Source: Actinopolyspora erythraea (GTDB taxonomy: Bacteria > Actinomycetota > Actinomycetes > Mycobacteriales > Pseudonocardiaceae). From it: a DNA stretch of 64,000 bases. Where the stretch lies: NCBI RefSeq assembly GCF_002263515.1, contig NZ_CP022752.1, forward strand, positions 2,418,001 through 2,482,000, given 5' to 3'. The notes under the pieces were generated by a model. That model worked only from the letters and a program-made list of their open reading frames with translations, was not told the origin of the DNA and did not search any database. A program made the position numbers and the translations under genes. Positions 34,021 through 43,478 of this stretch are shown one piece after another (the first letter of the stretch is position 1; every line of letters begins with the position of its first letter).

Positions 34021-34458
34021 TCACGTCCCCCGTTCGCCCCGGCCGCCACGGCGGAACTCGGTGCGCAGCAGGTGGTTCTTCGTCGGCCCGGAAACCCGCC
34101 AGCACTGCCACCACGTGTCGACGTCGAGCACGTCGAACTCACCACGGTACAGATCGTCCCGACACGGGTGGTTGGTCTCGCAACGCCCCTCGCGCAGGTC
34201 CAAGTCGTGGAAGAAGTCACCGTAGTCGAAATACACCTCGGCCCGCCCCGGAGCGGTCACGTGGTAACGCAGTCGCCGAAAGGCCGTCCCCTGGTAGCCA
34301 CCGAACCGCAGCGTGCCCTGCTCCTGGTAGGTCAGCACCCCACCGGACGGCGTGAACCACGCCGTCCCGGTGAACTCCCCCAGCCGTTCGTACTCGGTAG
34401 ACAGAATCGCGCGGCGCAGCGACCACGACCCCACCAGGAAAGCCTCCAGGTCGAGCAC
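34021..34458 (-). CDS. DUF6314 family protein
   Basis: A 145-residue beta-rich, probably lipocalin-like protein of the actinobacterial DUF6314 group. VLDLEAFLVGSWSLRR begins the fold; FTPSGGVLTYQEQGTLRF, VYFDYGDFFHDLDLREG and TWWQCWRVSGPTKNHLLRTEF are its family hallmarks. Function is unknown; a small-ligand pocket is likely. The GTG at 34458, nine bases after AGGA, starts 20 bp past the phosphatase stop, so I prefer it to longer in-frame starts. It is co-transcribed with the histidine phosphatase and the M24-like gene. Confidence 0.8.
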   Translation of the reverse strand: MLDLEAFLVGSWSLRRAILSTEYERLGEFTGTAWFTPSGGVLTYQEQGTLRFGGYQGTAFRRLRYHVTAPGRAEVYFDYGDFFHDLDLREGRCETNHPCRDDLYRGEFDVLDVDTWWQCWRVSGPTKNHLLRTEFRRGGRGERGT

Positions 34459-34478
34459 GGGATACCGTCCTGAACCGC

Positions 34479-35162
34479 TCAACCGCCCGTCGACCCCCCG
34501 ACCACCGCGTCCCCGGAGGAACTCTTCTCCGAGGGCAACACCCCGGACAGGTCGGTTCCGGTGTCGTTGATCCGCATCACGAACGGTCTCGTCTCGGTGT
34601 AGCGCACCACGCTCAACGAGCAGGGATCGACCACGATGCGCTGGAAACCGTCCAGATGCAGCCCCAGCGCGTCGGCCAGGATCCCTTTGATCACGTCCCC
34701 GTGGGTGCAGACCAGCCACACCGCCTCGTCACCGTGCTCGGCCGAGACCCGCGCGTCGTGAGCACGCACCGCGGCCACCGCCCGGGCCTGCACACCGGCC
34801 AGCCCTTCCCCGCCGGGAAACACCGCGGCGGAAGGGTGCTGCTGCACCACCCGCCACCGAGGTTCCTCGGCCAGCTCCCGCAACGACCGCCCGGTCCAGT
34901 CGCCGTAGTCGACCTCGGTCAGATCCTGCTCGGTCTCCACCGGGAGATCACGCTGCCCGGCCAGGCCGGACAGCGTGTCGACACACCGCCGCAGCGGGGA
35001 GGTGACCAACGCCCGCAGCGGGACCTGCGCGAGCCGCTCCGCCAGTCCCGCGGCCTGCGTCTGACCGCGGTCGTCCAACCCGATCCCGGGCGTACGACCG
35101 GCGAGCGTGCCGGAACCGTTGGCCGCCGAACGAGCATGTCGCAGCAAAATCACCGTCGCCAC
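34479..35162 (-). CDS. Histidine phosphatase (phosphoglycerate-mutase-like, MSMEG_4193 type)
   Basis: A 227-residue histidine phosphatase: LLRHARSAANGSG (RHG-type motif, with Ala for Gly), SPLRRC, E in TEVDYGDWTGRSL, and the late second His in VCTHGDVIKGIL. It transfers phosphate through a phospho-His. It belongs to the actinobacterial group usually encoded next to UppP and the DUF6314 gene, as here (36 bp from uppP). The substrate in the cell is not established. First gene of the leftward trio ending with the M24-like protein. Confidence 0.9.
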   Translation of the reverse strand: MATVILLRHARSAANGSGTLAGRTPGIGLDDRGQTQAAGLAERLAQVPLRALVTSPLRRCVDTLSGLAGQRDLPVETEQDLTEVDYGDWTGRSLRELAEEPRWRVVQQHPSAAVFPGGEGLAGVQARAVAAVRAHDARVSAEHGDEAVWLVCTHGDVIKGILADALGLHLDGFQRIVVDPCSLSVVRYTETRPFVMRINDTGTDLSGVLPSEKSSSGDAVVGGSTGG

Positions 35163-35198
35163 GGCGCCAGCATACGTGCCGGTCGCCCTCGCGGCGGC

Positions 35199-36071
35199 TC
35201 AGGCCTGCAGCACCCCGAACGTCAGCAACACGTACACCGCCAAGCCGACGATCACGCGCCACCACACGAACAGGTAGACACTGTGCTTTTCCACGTACCG
35301 CAGCAGCCAGGCGATGCAGATGTAGCCGACCGCCCCGGCCAGGATCGTGGCCACCAGCATCTGCGGCCCGCTGGGCTGCAGCCCGGGCCCACCCGGGTCG
35401 AACACGTGGCCCAGTTCGAGCAGCCCGGCCGCGAACACCGCCGGAATCGCCAGCAGGAAGGAGAACCGAACCGCCGTCGGCCGATCCAGCCCCAACGACA
35501 GTCCCGCCGTGATCGTTCCGCCGGACCGGGAAACGCCCGGGACCAGCGCCAACGACTGGGCCAACCCCATGAGCACACCGTCGCTCAACCGCAGCTCCGC
35601 CTGCCTACGCAACTGCGGCCCGTAACGCTCGGCCAACCCCAACAGCAGGCCGAACACGATCAACGTCGTGGCGGTGATCCACAGACTCCGCAACGCGCCG
35701 CGAATGAGGTCCTGGAAAAAGAACCCCAGAATCCCGATGGGGATGCTGCCGACGATGACGTACCACGCCAGCCGGTAATCCCGCGTCCGCCGAACCTCGG
35801 CGTTGACCATCCCACGGAACCACGTCGTGACCAGCCGTGCGATGTCGCCGAAGAAATAGATCACCACGGCCAGCTCCGTGCCGATCTGGGTAACCGCCGT
35901 GAACGAAGCCCCGGCGTCGGCGCTGAAAAACAGCTGCGACACGATCCGCAAATGCCCCGACGAGGAGACGGGCAGGAATTCGGTCAGCCCTTGGACCACC
36001 GCAAGCACCACGGCCTGCAACCACGTCAACGAAACCCACTCCAGCACAGTCGAATTTCGCGCTCCACACAT
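35199..36071 (-). CDS. uppP: Undecaprenyl-diphosphatase UppP (BacA)
   Basis: An integral membrane phosphatase that recycles undecaprenyl diphosphate for peptidoglycan synthesis and gives bacitracin tolerance. The two catalytic signatures are present: [10 protein letters not shown] near the N-terminus and PGVSRSGGT at about residue 185. Eight or so membrane segments run to the C-terminus. Start choice is uncertain: ATG 36071 lacks a clear ribosome site, while GTG 36047 or TTG 36029 would give the usual short N-terminus before [16 protein letters not shown]. It is a conserved chromosomal gene and argues that the biosynthetic cluster has ended. Confidence 0.93.
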   Translation of the reverse strand: MCGARNSTVLEWVSLTWLQAVVLAVVQGLTEFLPVSSSGHLRIVSQLFFSADAGASFTAVTQIGTELAVVIYFFGDIARLVTTWFRGMVNAEVRRTRDYRLAWYVIVGSIPIGILGFFFQDLIRGALRSLWITATTLIVFGLLLGLAERYGPQLRRQAELRLSDGVLMGLAQSLALVPGVSRSGGTITAGLSLGLDRPTAVRFSFLLAIPAVFAAGLLELGHVFDPGGPGLQPSGPQMLVATILAGAVGYICIAWLLRYVEKHSVYLFVWWRVIVGLAVYVLLTFGVLQA

Positions 36072-36319
36072 CGGAGCGCCGTATCTGCCACCCCTCCCGG
36101 TCGAAGATCTTGCAGCATGCCCCCAACGCCCCGGGGAGCGGCCCCACGGCGAGCGAACCCCAGGTCACCGACCCACACCCCGAACACCACCAGTCGTGGC
36201 GAAACCACCGAAACCGACACCCGACCACAACGGAAGTGTGACGCGCACCACTACACGAACGAATTGCGCTGAAACCAACACGAAGCGAAACAGCCGCGCC
36301 CCGAATACGCTGAACCACC

Positions 36320-37264
36320 GTGAGACAGCGACAGCTCGGCAACACCGGTCTACGCGTGTCCCAGCTCGCCCTGGGCACCATGAATTGGGGCTACAGCACC
36401 GACGCCGAACAGGCGGCCGCCCAACTCGCCACATTCCACGAAGCCGGCGGAACCCTCGTCGAAACCTCACCCACTTACCAGCAAGGCCGCGGCGAAACCA
36501 TCCTCGGCGAACTGCTGGAAACCACCGTCCCGCACGAACGACTCGTCATCGCCACCCAAACCGAAACCCACGCCACCTCCCGAGCGGCCCTGCTCGACTC
36601 GCTGCACGGCTCACTGCGCCGCCTGCGCGTGCAACACATCGACCTGTGGCAACTGCGCGGCTGGGACCCCAGCACTCCCCCGGAGGAAACCCTCGCCGCG
36701 CTCCACGATGCCGTCAGCAGCGGCAAAGTCCGCTACATCGGACTGACCCACCAGCACAGCTGGCAGCTGGCCACCATCGCCAGCCTACGCCGAGCACTGC
36801 CCAACCACCTGCCGCTGGCCAGCGCGCAAACCGAGTACTCACTGCTCCAACGCGACCCGGAAGCCCGATTCCTGCCCGCCGCCGAACACCACCACTTGGC
36901 CGTGCTCGCCCAAGCTCCCCTCGGGCGAGGCGTGCTCACCGGCAAATACCTCGACGAGGACCCACCCGACTCCCGGGGGGCGGACCCGAACCTGGCGGCC
37001 TACGTCGACCACCACCGCACCAACCGCGCCGGACGCATCGCCCACGCCGTCAGCACCGCCGCCGACGGGCTCGGCACCTCCCCCGCCGCCGTCGCCCTGG
37101 CCTGGGTCCGCGACCGCCCCGGTGTGGGCGCCCCCGTCCTGGGGACCCGCACCCACGAGCAACTCAAAACCTGCCTCAACTGCGAGGACATCGTCCTTCC
37201 CCCCGCCATCCAAGCGGCACTCGACGACGTCAGCGACCCCCGCGCCCAACCCCACACCCCCTGA
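36320..37264 (+). CDS. Aldo/keto reductase-like protein with altered catalytic tetrad
   Basis: A 314-residue AKR-fold protein. The (beta/alpha)8 signatures are clear: RQLGNTGLRVSQLALGTMNWG, ILGELLE, IDLWQL, AQTEYSLLQRDPE, APLGRGVLTGKY and ALAWVRDRPGVGAPVLG. The catalytic tetrad appears changed: Asp is Glu in VETSPTY (Tyr kept), Lys is Gln in VIATQTE, and His is Arg in LWQLRGWD. NADPH binding may remain through the C-terminal half, but normal carbonyl reduction is doubtful. GTG 36320. It stands alone, divergent from uppP, as in related actinomycetes. Confidence 0.82.
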   Translation: MRQRQLGNTGLRVSQLALGTMNWGYSTDAEQAAAQLATFHEAGGTLVETSPTYQQGRGETILGELLETTVPHERLVIATQTETHATSRAALLDSLHGSLRRLRVQHIDLWQLRGWDPSTPPEETLAALHDAVSSGKVRYIGLTHQHSWQLATIASLRRALPNHLPLASAQTEYSLLQRDPEARFLPAAEHHHLAVLAQAPLGRGVLTGKYLDEDPPDSRGADPNLAAYVDHHRTNRAGRIAHAVSTAADGLGTSPAAVALAWVRDRPGVGAPVLGTRTHEQLKTCLNCEDIVLPPAIQAALDDVSDPRAQPHTP

Positions 37265-37548
37265 CCCCACACGGCGTGAACCAGTCGGACGGCTTCGCGC
37301 GCGTGGGCGGGATCGGGGTTTAAGACTAGTGAGCTCTAGTAACCGTATGACCTGAATTCCTCGAGTGAGAGGCTTGGGTGATCACTCGAAGTGGGGTGAC
37401 GGGGTAGGTCTTGCCAGGTACCGGCGCAGTCATCGGCAGAGGACCTCGCCCGAGTCATCCCGTCCGGGTAGGGGCGAACCTGCTCGGCCGCAGGTTCGTA
37501 AAGCGATCTGGGATCGCGTCCGATGCGATACAACTCGCTTCCATCCAC
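37265..37548. other. Intergenic stretch between convergent genes
   Basis: This is 284 bp between the aldo/keto-reductase-like gene and the convergent MFS gene. The only long frame (minus strand, 70 codons, ATG 37548) has no ribosome site and no recognisable product, so I do not call it. Confidence 0.4.
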
Positions 37549-38832
37549 TCACTTGCTGGTTGACGGGGCTGTCGACTGGTGAGTGTCGGAGGGTGGCGTG
37601 CTGTTGGTTCGAGTGGTGAGCACGAGGACGGGCAGCAGGGCCACCGCGATGATGCCTCCGGTGAGCGCGAGCAGGGGGTAGCTTCCGGTGGCCACGATCA
37701 TGCCGGAGGCCAGCCCGCCGCCTGCTCCGGCGATGGCGATGGTGACGTCGACCAGGCCTTGGGTTTTGGCGCGGGTGGCCAGCGAGGTGTTGTCGGTGAT
37801 GATCGCGGTGCCGCTGACCAGTCCGAAGCTCCATCCCAGGCCCAGCAGGCCGAGCGCGACTGCCAGCAGCGCGACCGACTGTGGTGGGGCGACGGCGGCC
37901 ACCAGTCCGGCGGCCAGCAGGGTGAGCCCGGAGGCAGCCGCGATGGGCATTCGGCCGTAGCGGTCGACGAGGAAACCGCTCAGGGGGGACGGCAGGTACA
38001 TCGAGGCGATGTGCACGGCGATGACGGCTCCGGCCGCGCCGACGGAGTGTCCGTGGTGCTGCATGTGGATCGGGGTCATGGTCATGATCGCGACCATGAC
38101 GAGTTGGGCCACGACCATCACCGTGGCCCCGAGCAGCACGCGGCGCCTGTTGTCGGCCGAGGTTATCGAGACTGAGGTGCTCTCGTCCGGTCGGGATGTG
38201 TCCGGATCAGCCAGGATGCGCGCGGTGATCAACGGGTCGGGACGCAGCAGTGACCACAGCACGATTCCGGCGGCCGCATAGGCGACGGCGGCCAACAGGA
38301 AGGGACCGGCCAGCGCAGGGATGTTCCACGCCCGGGCCAGCGTGCCCAGCGGGGTGACCAGGTTGGGGCCGACGACAGCGCCGAGAGTGGTGGCCACCAG
38401 CACGGTGCTCAGCGCGCGGGCACGGTGGCCGGGAGTGGCCAGGTCGGCGCCGGAGTAGCGGGCTTGCAGGTTGGTGGCGGTACCGGCCCCGTAGACGACC
38501 AGGGCGGTGAACAGCAGTGTGACGTTGTCGATGGTGGCGGCGACCACGACACCGCAGGCCCCCAGTGCCCCGGCGGCGTAGCCGGCCGCGAGGCCGATCC
38601 GGCGCCCCAGACGTTGGGAGGTGCGTCCGATCACCGCGGCCGCCGCGGCCGATCCGGCGGTGAACAGGGCGCTGGGCAGGCCGGACAGGCCCGTGGTGTT
38701 GAGCATGTCCTCGGCCAGCAGGGCGCCGACGGTGATGCCGGCGGCCAGTCCCGCCCCGCTGAGGATCTGAGCGGTAACGAGGATGGTGAGGATGCGTCGT
38801 TGGGCAGGGTGCAGCGCGGCCGCGGTGGTCAT
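37549..38832 (-). CDS. MFS transporter
   Basis: A permease of about 427 residues with 12 hydrophobic segments of the DHA1 type; RTSQRLGRRIGLAAGYAAGALG is the loop 2-3 motif and FLVDRYGRMPI its repeat in the second half. ATG 38832 lies six bases after AAGGG and is preferred to GTG 38835. It precedes the ArsR-rhodanese gene's stop by only 160 bp on the same strand, so it may be read through from that promoter. Substrate unknown; drug or small-molecule export is likely. Confidence 0.85.
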   Translation of the reverse strand: MTTAAALHPAQRRILTILVTAQILSGAGLAAGITVGALLAEDMLNTTGLSGLPSALFTAGSAAAAAVIGRTSQRLGRRIGLAAGYAAGALGACGVVVAATIDNVTLLFTALVVYGAGTATNLQARYSGADLATPGHRARALSTVLVATTLGAVVGPNLVTPLGTLARAWNIPALAGPFLLAAVAYAAAGIVLWSLLRPDPLITARILADPDTSRPDESTSVSITSADNRRRVLLGATVMVVAQLVMVAIMTMTPIHMQHHGHSVGAAGAVIAVHIASMYLPSPLSGFLVDRYGRMPIAAASGLTLLAAGLVAAVAPPQSVALLAVALGLLGLGWSFGLVSGTAIITDNTSLATRAKTQGLVDVTIAIAGAGGGLASGMIVATGSYPLLALTGGIIAVALLPVLVLTTRTNSTPPSDTHQSTAPSTSK

Positions 38833-38991
38833 CACGGTCCCTTCGGGGGAAGTGGTGGATCGAGCAACGGTGATGGGCAGGCCGTCGTGGCAATTCCGCG
38901 TCCAGTTGACCGAAGTCGCGCTCGGCGGAGTTGCCGTCGGCGGGTGATTCGTCCGGCGGACGCGCCGCGGCCGCCGGGCGTGTGGTGCTTA

Positions 38992-39651
38992 TCAGGTGGT
39001 GGCCACGGGCAGGTCGGCGAGTCGCCATTCGAGCATCCCGTCGTCCAGGCGGTGGGCGGTGCGCCCGTGGGCGGTCAGCAAGCGCACCGCGTCGTGGGCG
39101 AGCACGCAGTAGCGACCACGGCAGTAGGCGACGACGTCCTGGTCGGCCGGGATGGTGTCGAGCTTGTCGGCCAGTTCGTCCAGCGGGATCGATACGGCGC
39201 CGGGGATGTGTCCGGCCTCGTACTCCTCGCGTGGGCGCACGTCGAGCACGACCACGTCATCGTCCTGGGCTCGGCTGAGCAGTTCCTCGCGGCTGACGTG
39301 CTCGGCATCGTCCGGGCCGAGGTAGGCGGTGCTGGCCGTGGCTACGTCGGGCAGGTGAGCACTGGCCACGCTGCGCACCAGCGCGTACAGCGCGGCGACG
39401 TCGGTGCCGGCCAGCCGGTAGTAGATCTTGGTGCCCTCCCGGCGCGTGGTGACCAGGTTGGCTTGCTTGAGGGTCTGCAAATGTGCCGAGGCGGTGGTGG
39501 TGCCCAGCTGGGCCGTGCGGGCCAACGAGTCCACGGTGCGCTCGCCCTGGGCGAGCAGATCGAGCAGTTCGAGCCTCTTACCGCTGCCCAGTGCCTTGCC
39601 GACGCGGGCGAACTGGTCGAACAGCGCTGCCTTGGCATGATGATCAGACAT
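38992..39651 (-). CDS. ArsR-family regulator fused to a rhodanese domain
   Basis: A 219-residue two-domain protein. Residues 1-100 are an ArsR winged HTH (ALGSGKRLELLDLLAQGERTVDSLA; TTTASAHLQTLKQANLV). Residues 115-215 are a rhodanese domain with an intact active-site loop, YCRGRYC, where the first Cys would carry persulfide. Fusions of this kind sense sulfane sulfur or link the regulator to sulfur transfer. ATG 39651 has GGAGGAACG before it. It is divergent from the MBL-rhodanese gene, with a 14-bp palindrome between them, so it most likely represses both directions until persulfide appears. Confidence 0.9.
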   Translation of the reverse strand: MSDHHAKAALFDQFARVGKALGSGKRLELLDLLAQGERTVDSLARTAQLGTTTASAHLQTLKQANLVTTRREGTKIYYRLAGTDVAALYALVRSVASAHLPDVATASTAYLGPDDAEHVSREELLSRAQDDDVVVLDVRPREEYEAGHIPGAVSIPLDELADKLDTIPADQDVVAYCRGRYCVLAHDAVRLLTAHGRTAHRLDDGMLEWRLADLPVATT

Positions 39652-39662
39652 CGTTCCTCCAA

Positions 39663-39676
39663 TATTCCTTGGAATA
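39663..39676. promoter_or_regulatory. Palindromic operator for the ArsR-rhodanese regulator
   Basis: TATTCC-TT-GGAATA, a perfect inverted repeat in the 74-bp gap between the divergent ArsR-rhodanese and MBL-rhodanese genes, 12 bp from the regulator start. ATTC/GAAT palindromes are the usual recognition pattern of sulfur-responsive ArsR proteins such as BigR. Confidence 0.65.
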
Positions 39677-39725
39677 GTGTATAAGGGAGGTTGCGTGAGG
39701 AAAAGCCACTCCGACGGGGGCCGCG

Positions 39726-41087
39726 ATGAGCACGGTGGATCTGGTTCCGCTGGTCGATGAGGGTCTGGGTAACTCGGCCTACCTGGTCGATCTGGGTGAC
39801 GGACGCGCGATGGTGGTGGATGTAAGCCTCGATCTGCGAGGCGCGTGGCAGGCCGCCCGGCGGCGTGGCCTGAGGCTGGCGTTTGCCGCGGATACGCACC
39901 TGCACGCCGACTTCGTCTCCGGCGTGCGCCAGTTGGCGGCCACCGAGGGCACCCAGGTACTCGCCTCGGCGGCCGGGCACCGGGAGTTCGCCCACACCGG
40001 ACTGCACGACGGTGACGAGATCGACCTCGGCGGGCTGCGGCTGCGGGCGCTGGCCACACCCGGGCACACCCACGAGCACCTGGCGTTCCTGCTGCTCGAC
40101 GGCGACCGACCGCAGGGCGTGTTCACCGGTGGATCGCTGATCGTCGGTGCGGCGGCACGCACCGACCTGGTCTCTCCGAACGAGACCGAGTCGCTGGCGC
40201 GGCAGCAGTATGCCTCGCTGCGACGCCTGGCGGCTCTGCCCGACGAGGTCGCGGTCTGGCCCACCCACGGCGCCGGATCGTTCTGTTCGGCCCCGCCCGG
40301 TGCGCAGCGCACCAGCACCATCGGCGCGGAGAAGGCCACCAACCCGCTGCTGCGGGCCCGCGACGAGGACGCCTTCGTGACGGGGCTGCTCGACTCGCTG
40401 GGCAGCTTCCCGCCGTACTTCCTGCGGCTGGCCGAGCACAACCGGCGTGGGCCTGCCGTGCTCGACGCCGACCCTGCCCTGCCGTCGCTGGACGGAGCAC
40501 GGGTGCGGTCACTGCAAGCCGAGGGCGCGCAGGTGGTCGACGTGCGCCCGGTGCGCCAGTTCGCCACCGACCACGTCCCCGGAGCGCTGTCCGTTCCGCT
40601 GCGGCCGGCGTTCGCCTCCTGGCTGGGATGGCTGACCTCGCCCGAGCACCCACTGGTGATCGTCCGCTCGGAGGAACAGGACCCGACCGAGATCGCCTGG
40701 CAAGCCACCAAGATCGGCCGCATCGACCTCGCCGGCGAACTGGACGGCGGCATGCCCGCCTGGACCTCCGACGGACAGCCCACCAGCAGTACCCGCCTGC
40801 TCGGCGCCGACGAGATCACCCACCAGCGTGTCCTGGACGTGCGCCAGGACGCCGAGTTCGCCGAGGGACATGTGCCCGGGGCCACCCATGTCGAACTCGG
40901 CACCCTGGCCGACCGTGCCGACGCGCTGCCGCACGCCCCGACGGTGGTGATGTGCGGGCACGGCGAGCGCGCCATGGGCGCGGCCGGCCTGCTCGAACAG
41001 GCCGGGCACCGCGACCTCGCCGTCCTCGAAGGCGGCCCACAGGACTGGGCCACGACCACTGGACGTTCCCTGGAGGAAGGGCAATGA
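39726..41087 (+). CDS. MBL-fold/rhodanese fusion, persulfide dioxygenase-like
   Basis: A 453-residue protein. Residues 1-240 are a metallo-beta-lactamase fold of the ETHE1/Blh type (DTHLHADF, TPGHTHEHLAFLL, GGSLIVG). Two rhodanese domains follow; the first (about 255-345) has no Cys in its loop (VIVRSEEQ), the second (about 350-445) keeps it (VVMCGHGERA). ETHE1-type enzymes oxidise glutathione (or mycothiol) persulfide to sulfite; the rhodanese transfers the sulfur. The ATG is at 39726. Its stop overlaps the next MFS gene by 4 bp, so sulfur oxidation and export, perhaps of sulfite or a sulfur compound, are coupled. Confidence 0.88.
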   Translation: MSTVDLVPLVDEGLGNSAYLVDLGDGRAMVVDVSLDLRGAWQAARRRGLRLAFAADTHLHADFVSGVRQLAATEGTQVLASAAGHREFAHTGLHDGDEIDLGGLRLRALATPGHTHEHLAFLLLDGDRPQGVFTGGSLIVGAAARTDLVSPNETESLARQQYASLRRLAALPDEVAVWPTHGAGSFCSAPPGAQRTSTIGAEKATNPLLRARDEDAFVTGLLDSLGSFPPYFLRLAEHNRRGPAVLDADPALPSLDGARVRSLQAEGAQVVDVRPVRQFATDHVPGALSVPLRPAFASWLGWLTSPEHPLVIVRSEEQDPTEIAWQATKIGRIDLAGELDGGMPAWTSDGQPTSSTRLLGADEITHQRVLDVRQDAEFAEGHVPGATHVELGTLADRADALPHAPTVVMCGHGERAMGAAGLLEQAGHRDLAVLEGGPQDWATTTGRSLEEGQ

Positions 41088-42352
41088 GCACCACCGCTCT
41101 GCGGTTGGGGCTGCGCGCCAACCTGGCCCAGTTCAGCCTGCTCGTTGTTGTCAACGCCCTGGTCGGCGGCATGGTCGGCCAGGAGCAGACCGTGCTGCCG
41201 CTGCTGGCCGAGCAGGAGTTTCACCTGACCGGCTACACGTTCCTGCTGAGCTACGTGCTCGTGTTCGGGCTCAGCAAGGCCGCCACCAACTACTTCGCCG
41301 GCACCTGGTCGGATCGCTTCGGCCGCAAACCCGTGCTGATCGCCGGCTGGCTGATCGCCATCCCCGTACCAGCGATGCTGATCTTCGCGCCCAACTGGGG
41401 CTGGATCGTCGCCGCCAACCTCCTGCTCGGCATCAACCAGGGACTGACCTGGTCAACCACCGTGATCATGAAAGTCGACCTCGTCGGCCCCCGCCAACGT
41501 GGACTGGCGATGGGCTTCAACGAAGCCGCCGGATACGGTGCGGTCGCGGTCACCTCGGCCCTGGCCGGCTATCTCGCCGAGCATTTCGGGCTGCGCCCCA
41601 TACCGTTCCTGCTCGGCGCTGCCTACGTCGTGCTCGGCATCGCCCTGTCGACGCTGGCGGTCCGCGAAACCCGCGAGCACGCCCACCTCGAAGCCACCAA
41701 CCCCACCCGCGGTTCCGACGACGGCCACACCGAGCTGACCAACCGGCACGTCTTCACCCGCACCACCCTCACCGAACCGGCCTTGTCCTCGGCCAGCCAG
41801 GCCGGCCTGGTCAACAACCTCAACTTCGGCTTGTCCTGGGGTCTGTTCCCCCTGCTGTTCGCCGGCGCCGGCCTGCCCGTCGGCCAGGTCGGCCTGCTCG
41901 TCGCGCTCTACCCCGCGGTCTGGGGAACGGGCCAACTCGCCACCGGAGCGCTGTCCGACCGGTGGGGCCGCAAACACCTCATCACCACCGGCATGCTCAC
42001 CCAGGCCGCGGCCCTGGCACTCATCGCCGCCGCCGGCACCTTCCCCACATGGGCGCTGGCCACCGTGCTGCTCGGTGCCGGCACAGCGATGGTCTACCCC
42101 ACACTGCTGGCCGCCATCGGCGACGTCGCCCACCCCAGCTGGCGCGCGCGCTCCGTCGGCGTCTACCGCCTCTGGCGCGACAGCGGATACGCCGCCGGAG
42201 CCGTCCTCGGCGGCATCGTCGCCGACCTCACCGACCTACGCGCCGCCGTCTGGGCCGCGGCCATCCTCAGCCTCGCCTCCGCCTGCAGCCTCGCCCTGCG
42301 CATGTACGAAACCCATCCCCGCTCCCAACGCACCAACGAGAGCACAACCTGA
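41084..42352 (+). CDS. MFS transporter of the sulfur cassette
   Basis: A 422-residue MFS permease with the A-motif GTWSDRFGRKPVLIAGW and its copy GALSDRWGRKHLITTG, and about 12 hydrophobic segments. ATG 41084 sits inside the stop of the MBL-rhodanese gene (ATGA), so they are co-translated. MFS proteins next to persulfide dioxygenase or rhodanese genes are likely exporters or importers of sulfur or metalloid compounds; the precise substrate is not readable. Longer in-frame starts inside the upstream gene are rejected. Confidence 0.87.
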   Translation: MSTTALRLGLRANLAQFSLLVVVNALVGGMVGQEQTVLPLLAEQEFHLTGYTFLLSYVLVFGLSKAATNYFAGTWSDRFGRKPVLIAGWLIAIPVPAMLIFAPNWGWIVAANLLLGINQGLTWSTTVIMKVDLVGPRQRGLAMGFNEAAGYGAVAVTSALAGYLAEHFGLRPIPFLLGAAYVVLGIALSTLAVRETREHAHLEATNPTRGSDDGHTELTNRHVFTRTTLTEPALSSASQAGLVNNLNFGLSWGLFPLLFAGAGLPVGQVGLLVALYPAVWGTGQLATGALSDRWGRKHLITTGMLTQAAALALIAAAGTFPTWALATVLLGAGTAMVYPTLLAAIGDVAHPSWRARSVGVYRLWRDSGYAAGAVLGGIVADLTDLRAAVWAAAILSLASACSLALRMYETHPRSQRTNESTT

Positions 42353-42549
42353 CAAGGCCCCGAGAGCATCGGTCGTCCAGTGGCACCGAGTGTTCGACGT
42401 GGCCTACTGTCCCGAGTCCCCAAAGCTTCAGCGGTCGCGGGGTAGTAGGTTGGCGATTGGGCCGTGCTCTGCCCTGAACATCTGACGGCCGACACGAGCG
42501 CCGAAATAATCATGTGCCCGGCCCGCGCTTCCGGTTGTAGCGTCCCCGC

Positions 42550-43478
42550 GTGGGCAGCGCCTCGGAGCCGCGACGACGTTCGGCAGTCGTGTCGCACCTG
42601 GCTCGTACACGGCCCCGGTCGACAATGGCGCTGGGAGCGTTCGGCGTCGCCACCTCGGGTGTGTTCGTCGCCCTGTCCGGTACCTCGCCGGGTACCGCCA
42701 CGTTTTTCCGGTGCCTGCTCGCACTCGCGCTGGTGTGGCCGCTGAGTCGCGGCGGCGCGAGGGCCGACTGCCTTGGCGGGGCGGCGTCGTCGCAGCCGGG
42801 GCCGGGGTGCTGTTCGCCGGGGACGCGCTGTTGTGGACGCGGGCGGTCTTCGAGGTCGGCGCCGGGCTGACCGCGGTGCTGGTCAACGCGCAGGTGCTCC
42901 TCGTTCCTGCGCTGGCTCTGCTCATCGACCGTGAACCTCTCCCGAGAGCCTTCCTGGGAACAGCGCCGTTCATGGCGGCAGGCATCGTGCTCACCGGGGG
43001 CGTGCTCGAGACCGGCGCTGCCGGCAGCGCCCCGGTACGGGGAACGATCCACGCGATCCTCGCCGCACTGTGCTACTCGGGGTTCCTGTTCCTGCTGCGC
43101 CGCAACGGGCGGACCGGGTGGGCCGTTCGATCCTACTGTGGTGTGCTCGCCTCGGCGGCCCTCGTCGCGCTGCTCGTCGGATCGCTGTGGTCAGGCGTCA
43201 CAGTGACCCCAGGCTGGTCGGCGCTGGGCTGGCTGGGCCTGACCGCGGCGGGAAGCCAGGTCTGTGGCTGGCTCTTGGTCGCGCTGGCGAGCCCGTACCT
43301 GGACAGCACGACCAGCGCCACCCTGCTCCTGCTCACCCCGGTCGGCGCCCTCGCCCTGGCCGCTCTCGTCCTCGGCGAGCAACCGAGGCCGCTACAACTG
43401 CTCGGATGCGCCCTGATGCTGGCCAGCACCTACGCCGCGGCCGTGCCGGAGTCCGGGAGAAGAGTCGTGAGAAATTGA
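42550..43478 (+). pseudogene. EamA/DMT-family transporter, frameshifted and truncated by the Tn3 element
   Basis: Ten-segment drug/metabolite transporter. The first part (GVATSGVFVALSGTSPG, FFRCLLALALVWPLSRGG) is in one frame from GTG 42550. The rest (GVLFAGDALLWTRAV through TTSATLLLLTPVGALALAALVLGEQP) is in the frame one base back, so a single base is missing or two extra between about 42735 and 42770. The last codons, up to the TGA at 43476, lie inside the left inverted repeat of the Tn3-type element, so the natural 3' end is lost. A sequencing error at the frameshift cannot be excluded. Confidence 0.78.

Noticed and set aside
37336..37548. Possible 70-residue gene between convergent genes
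   Set aside because: No ribosome-binding site, no recognised sequence, and ordinary composition of non-coding DNA.
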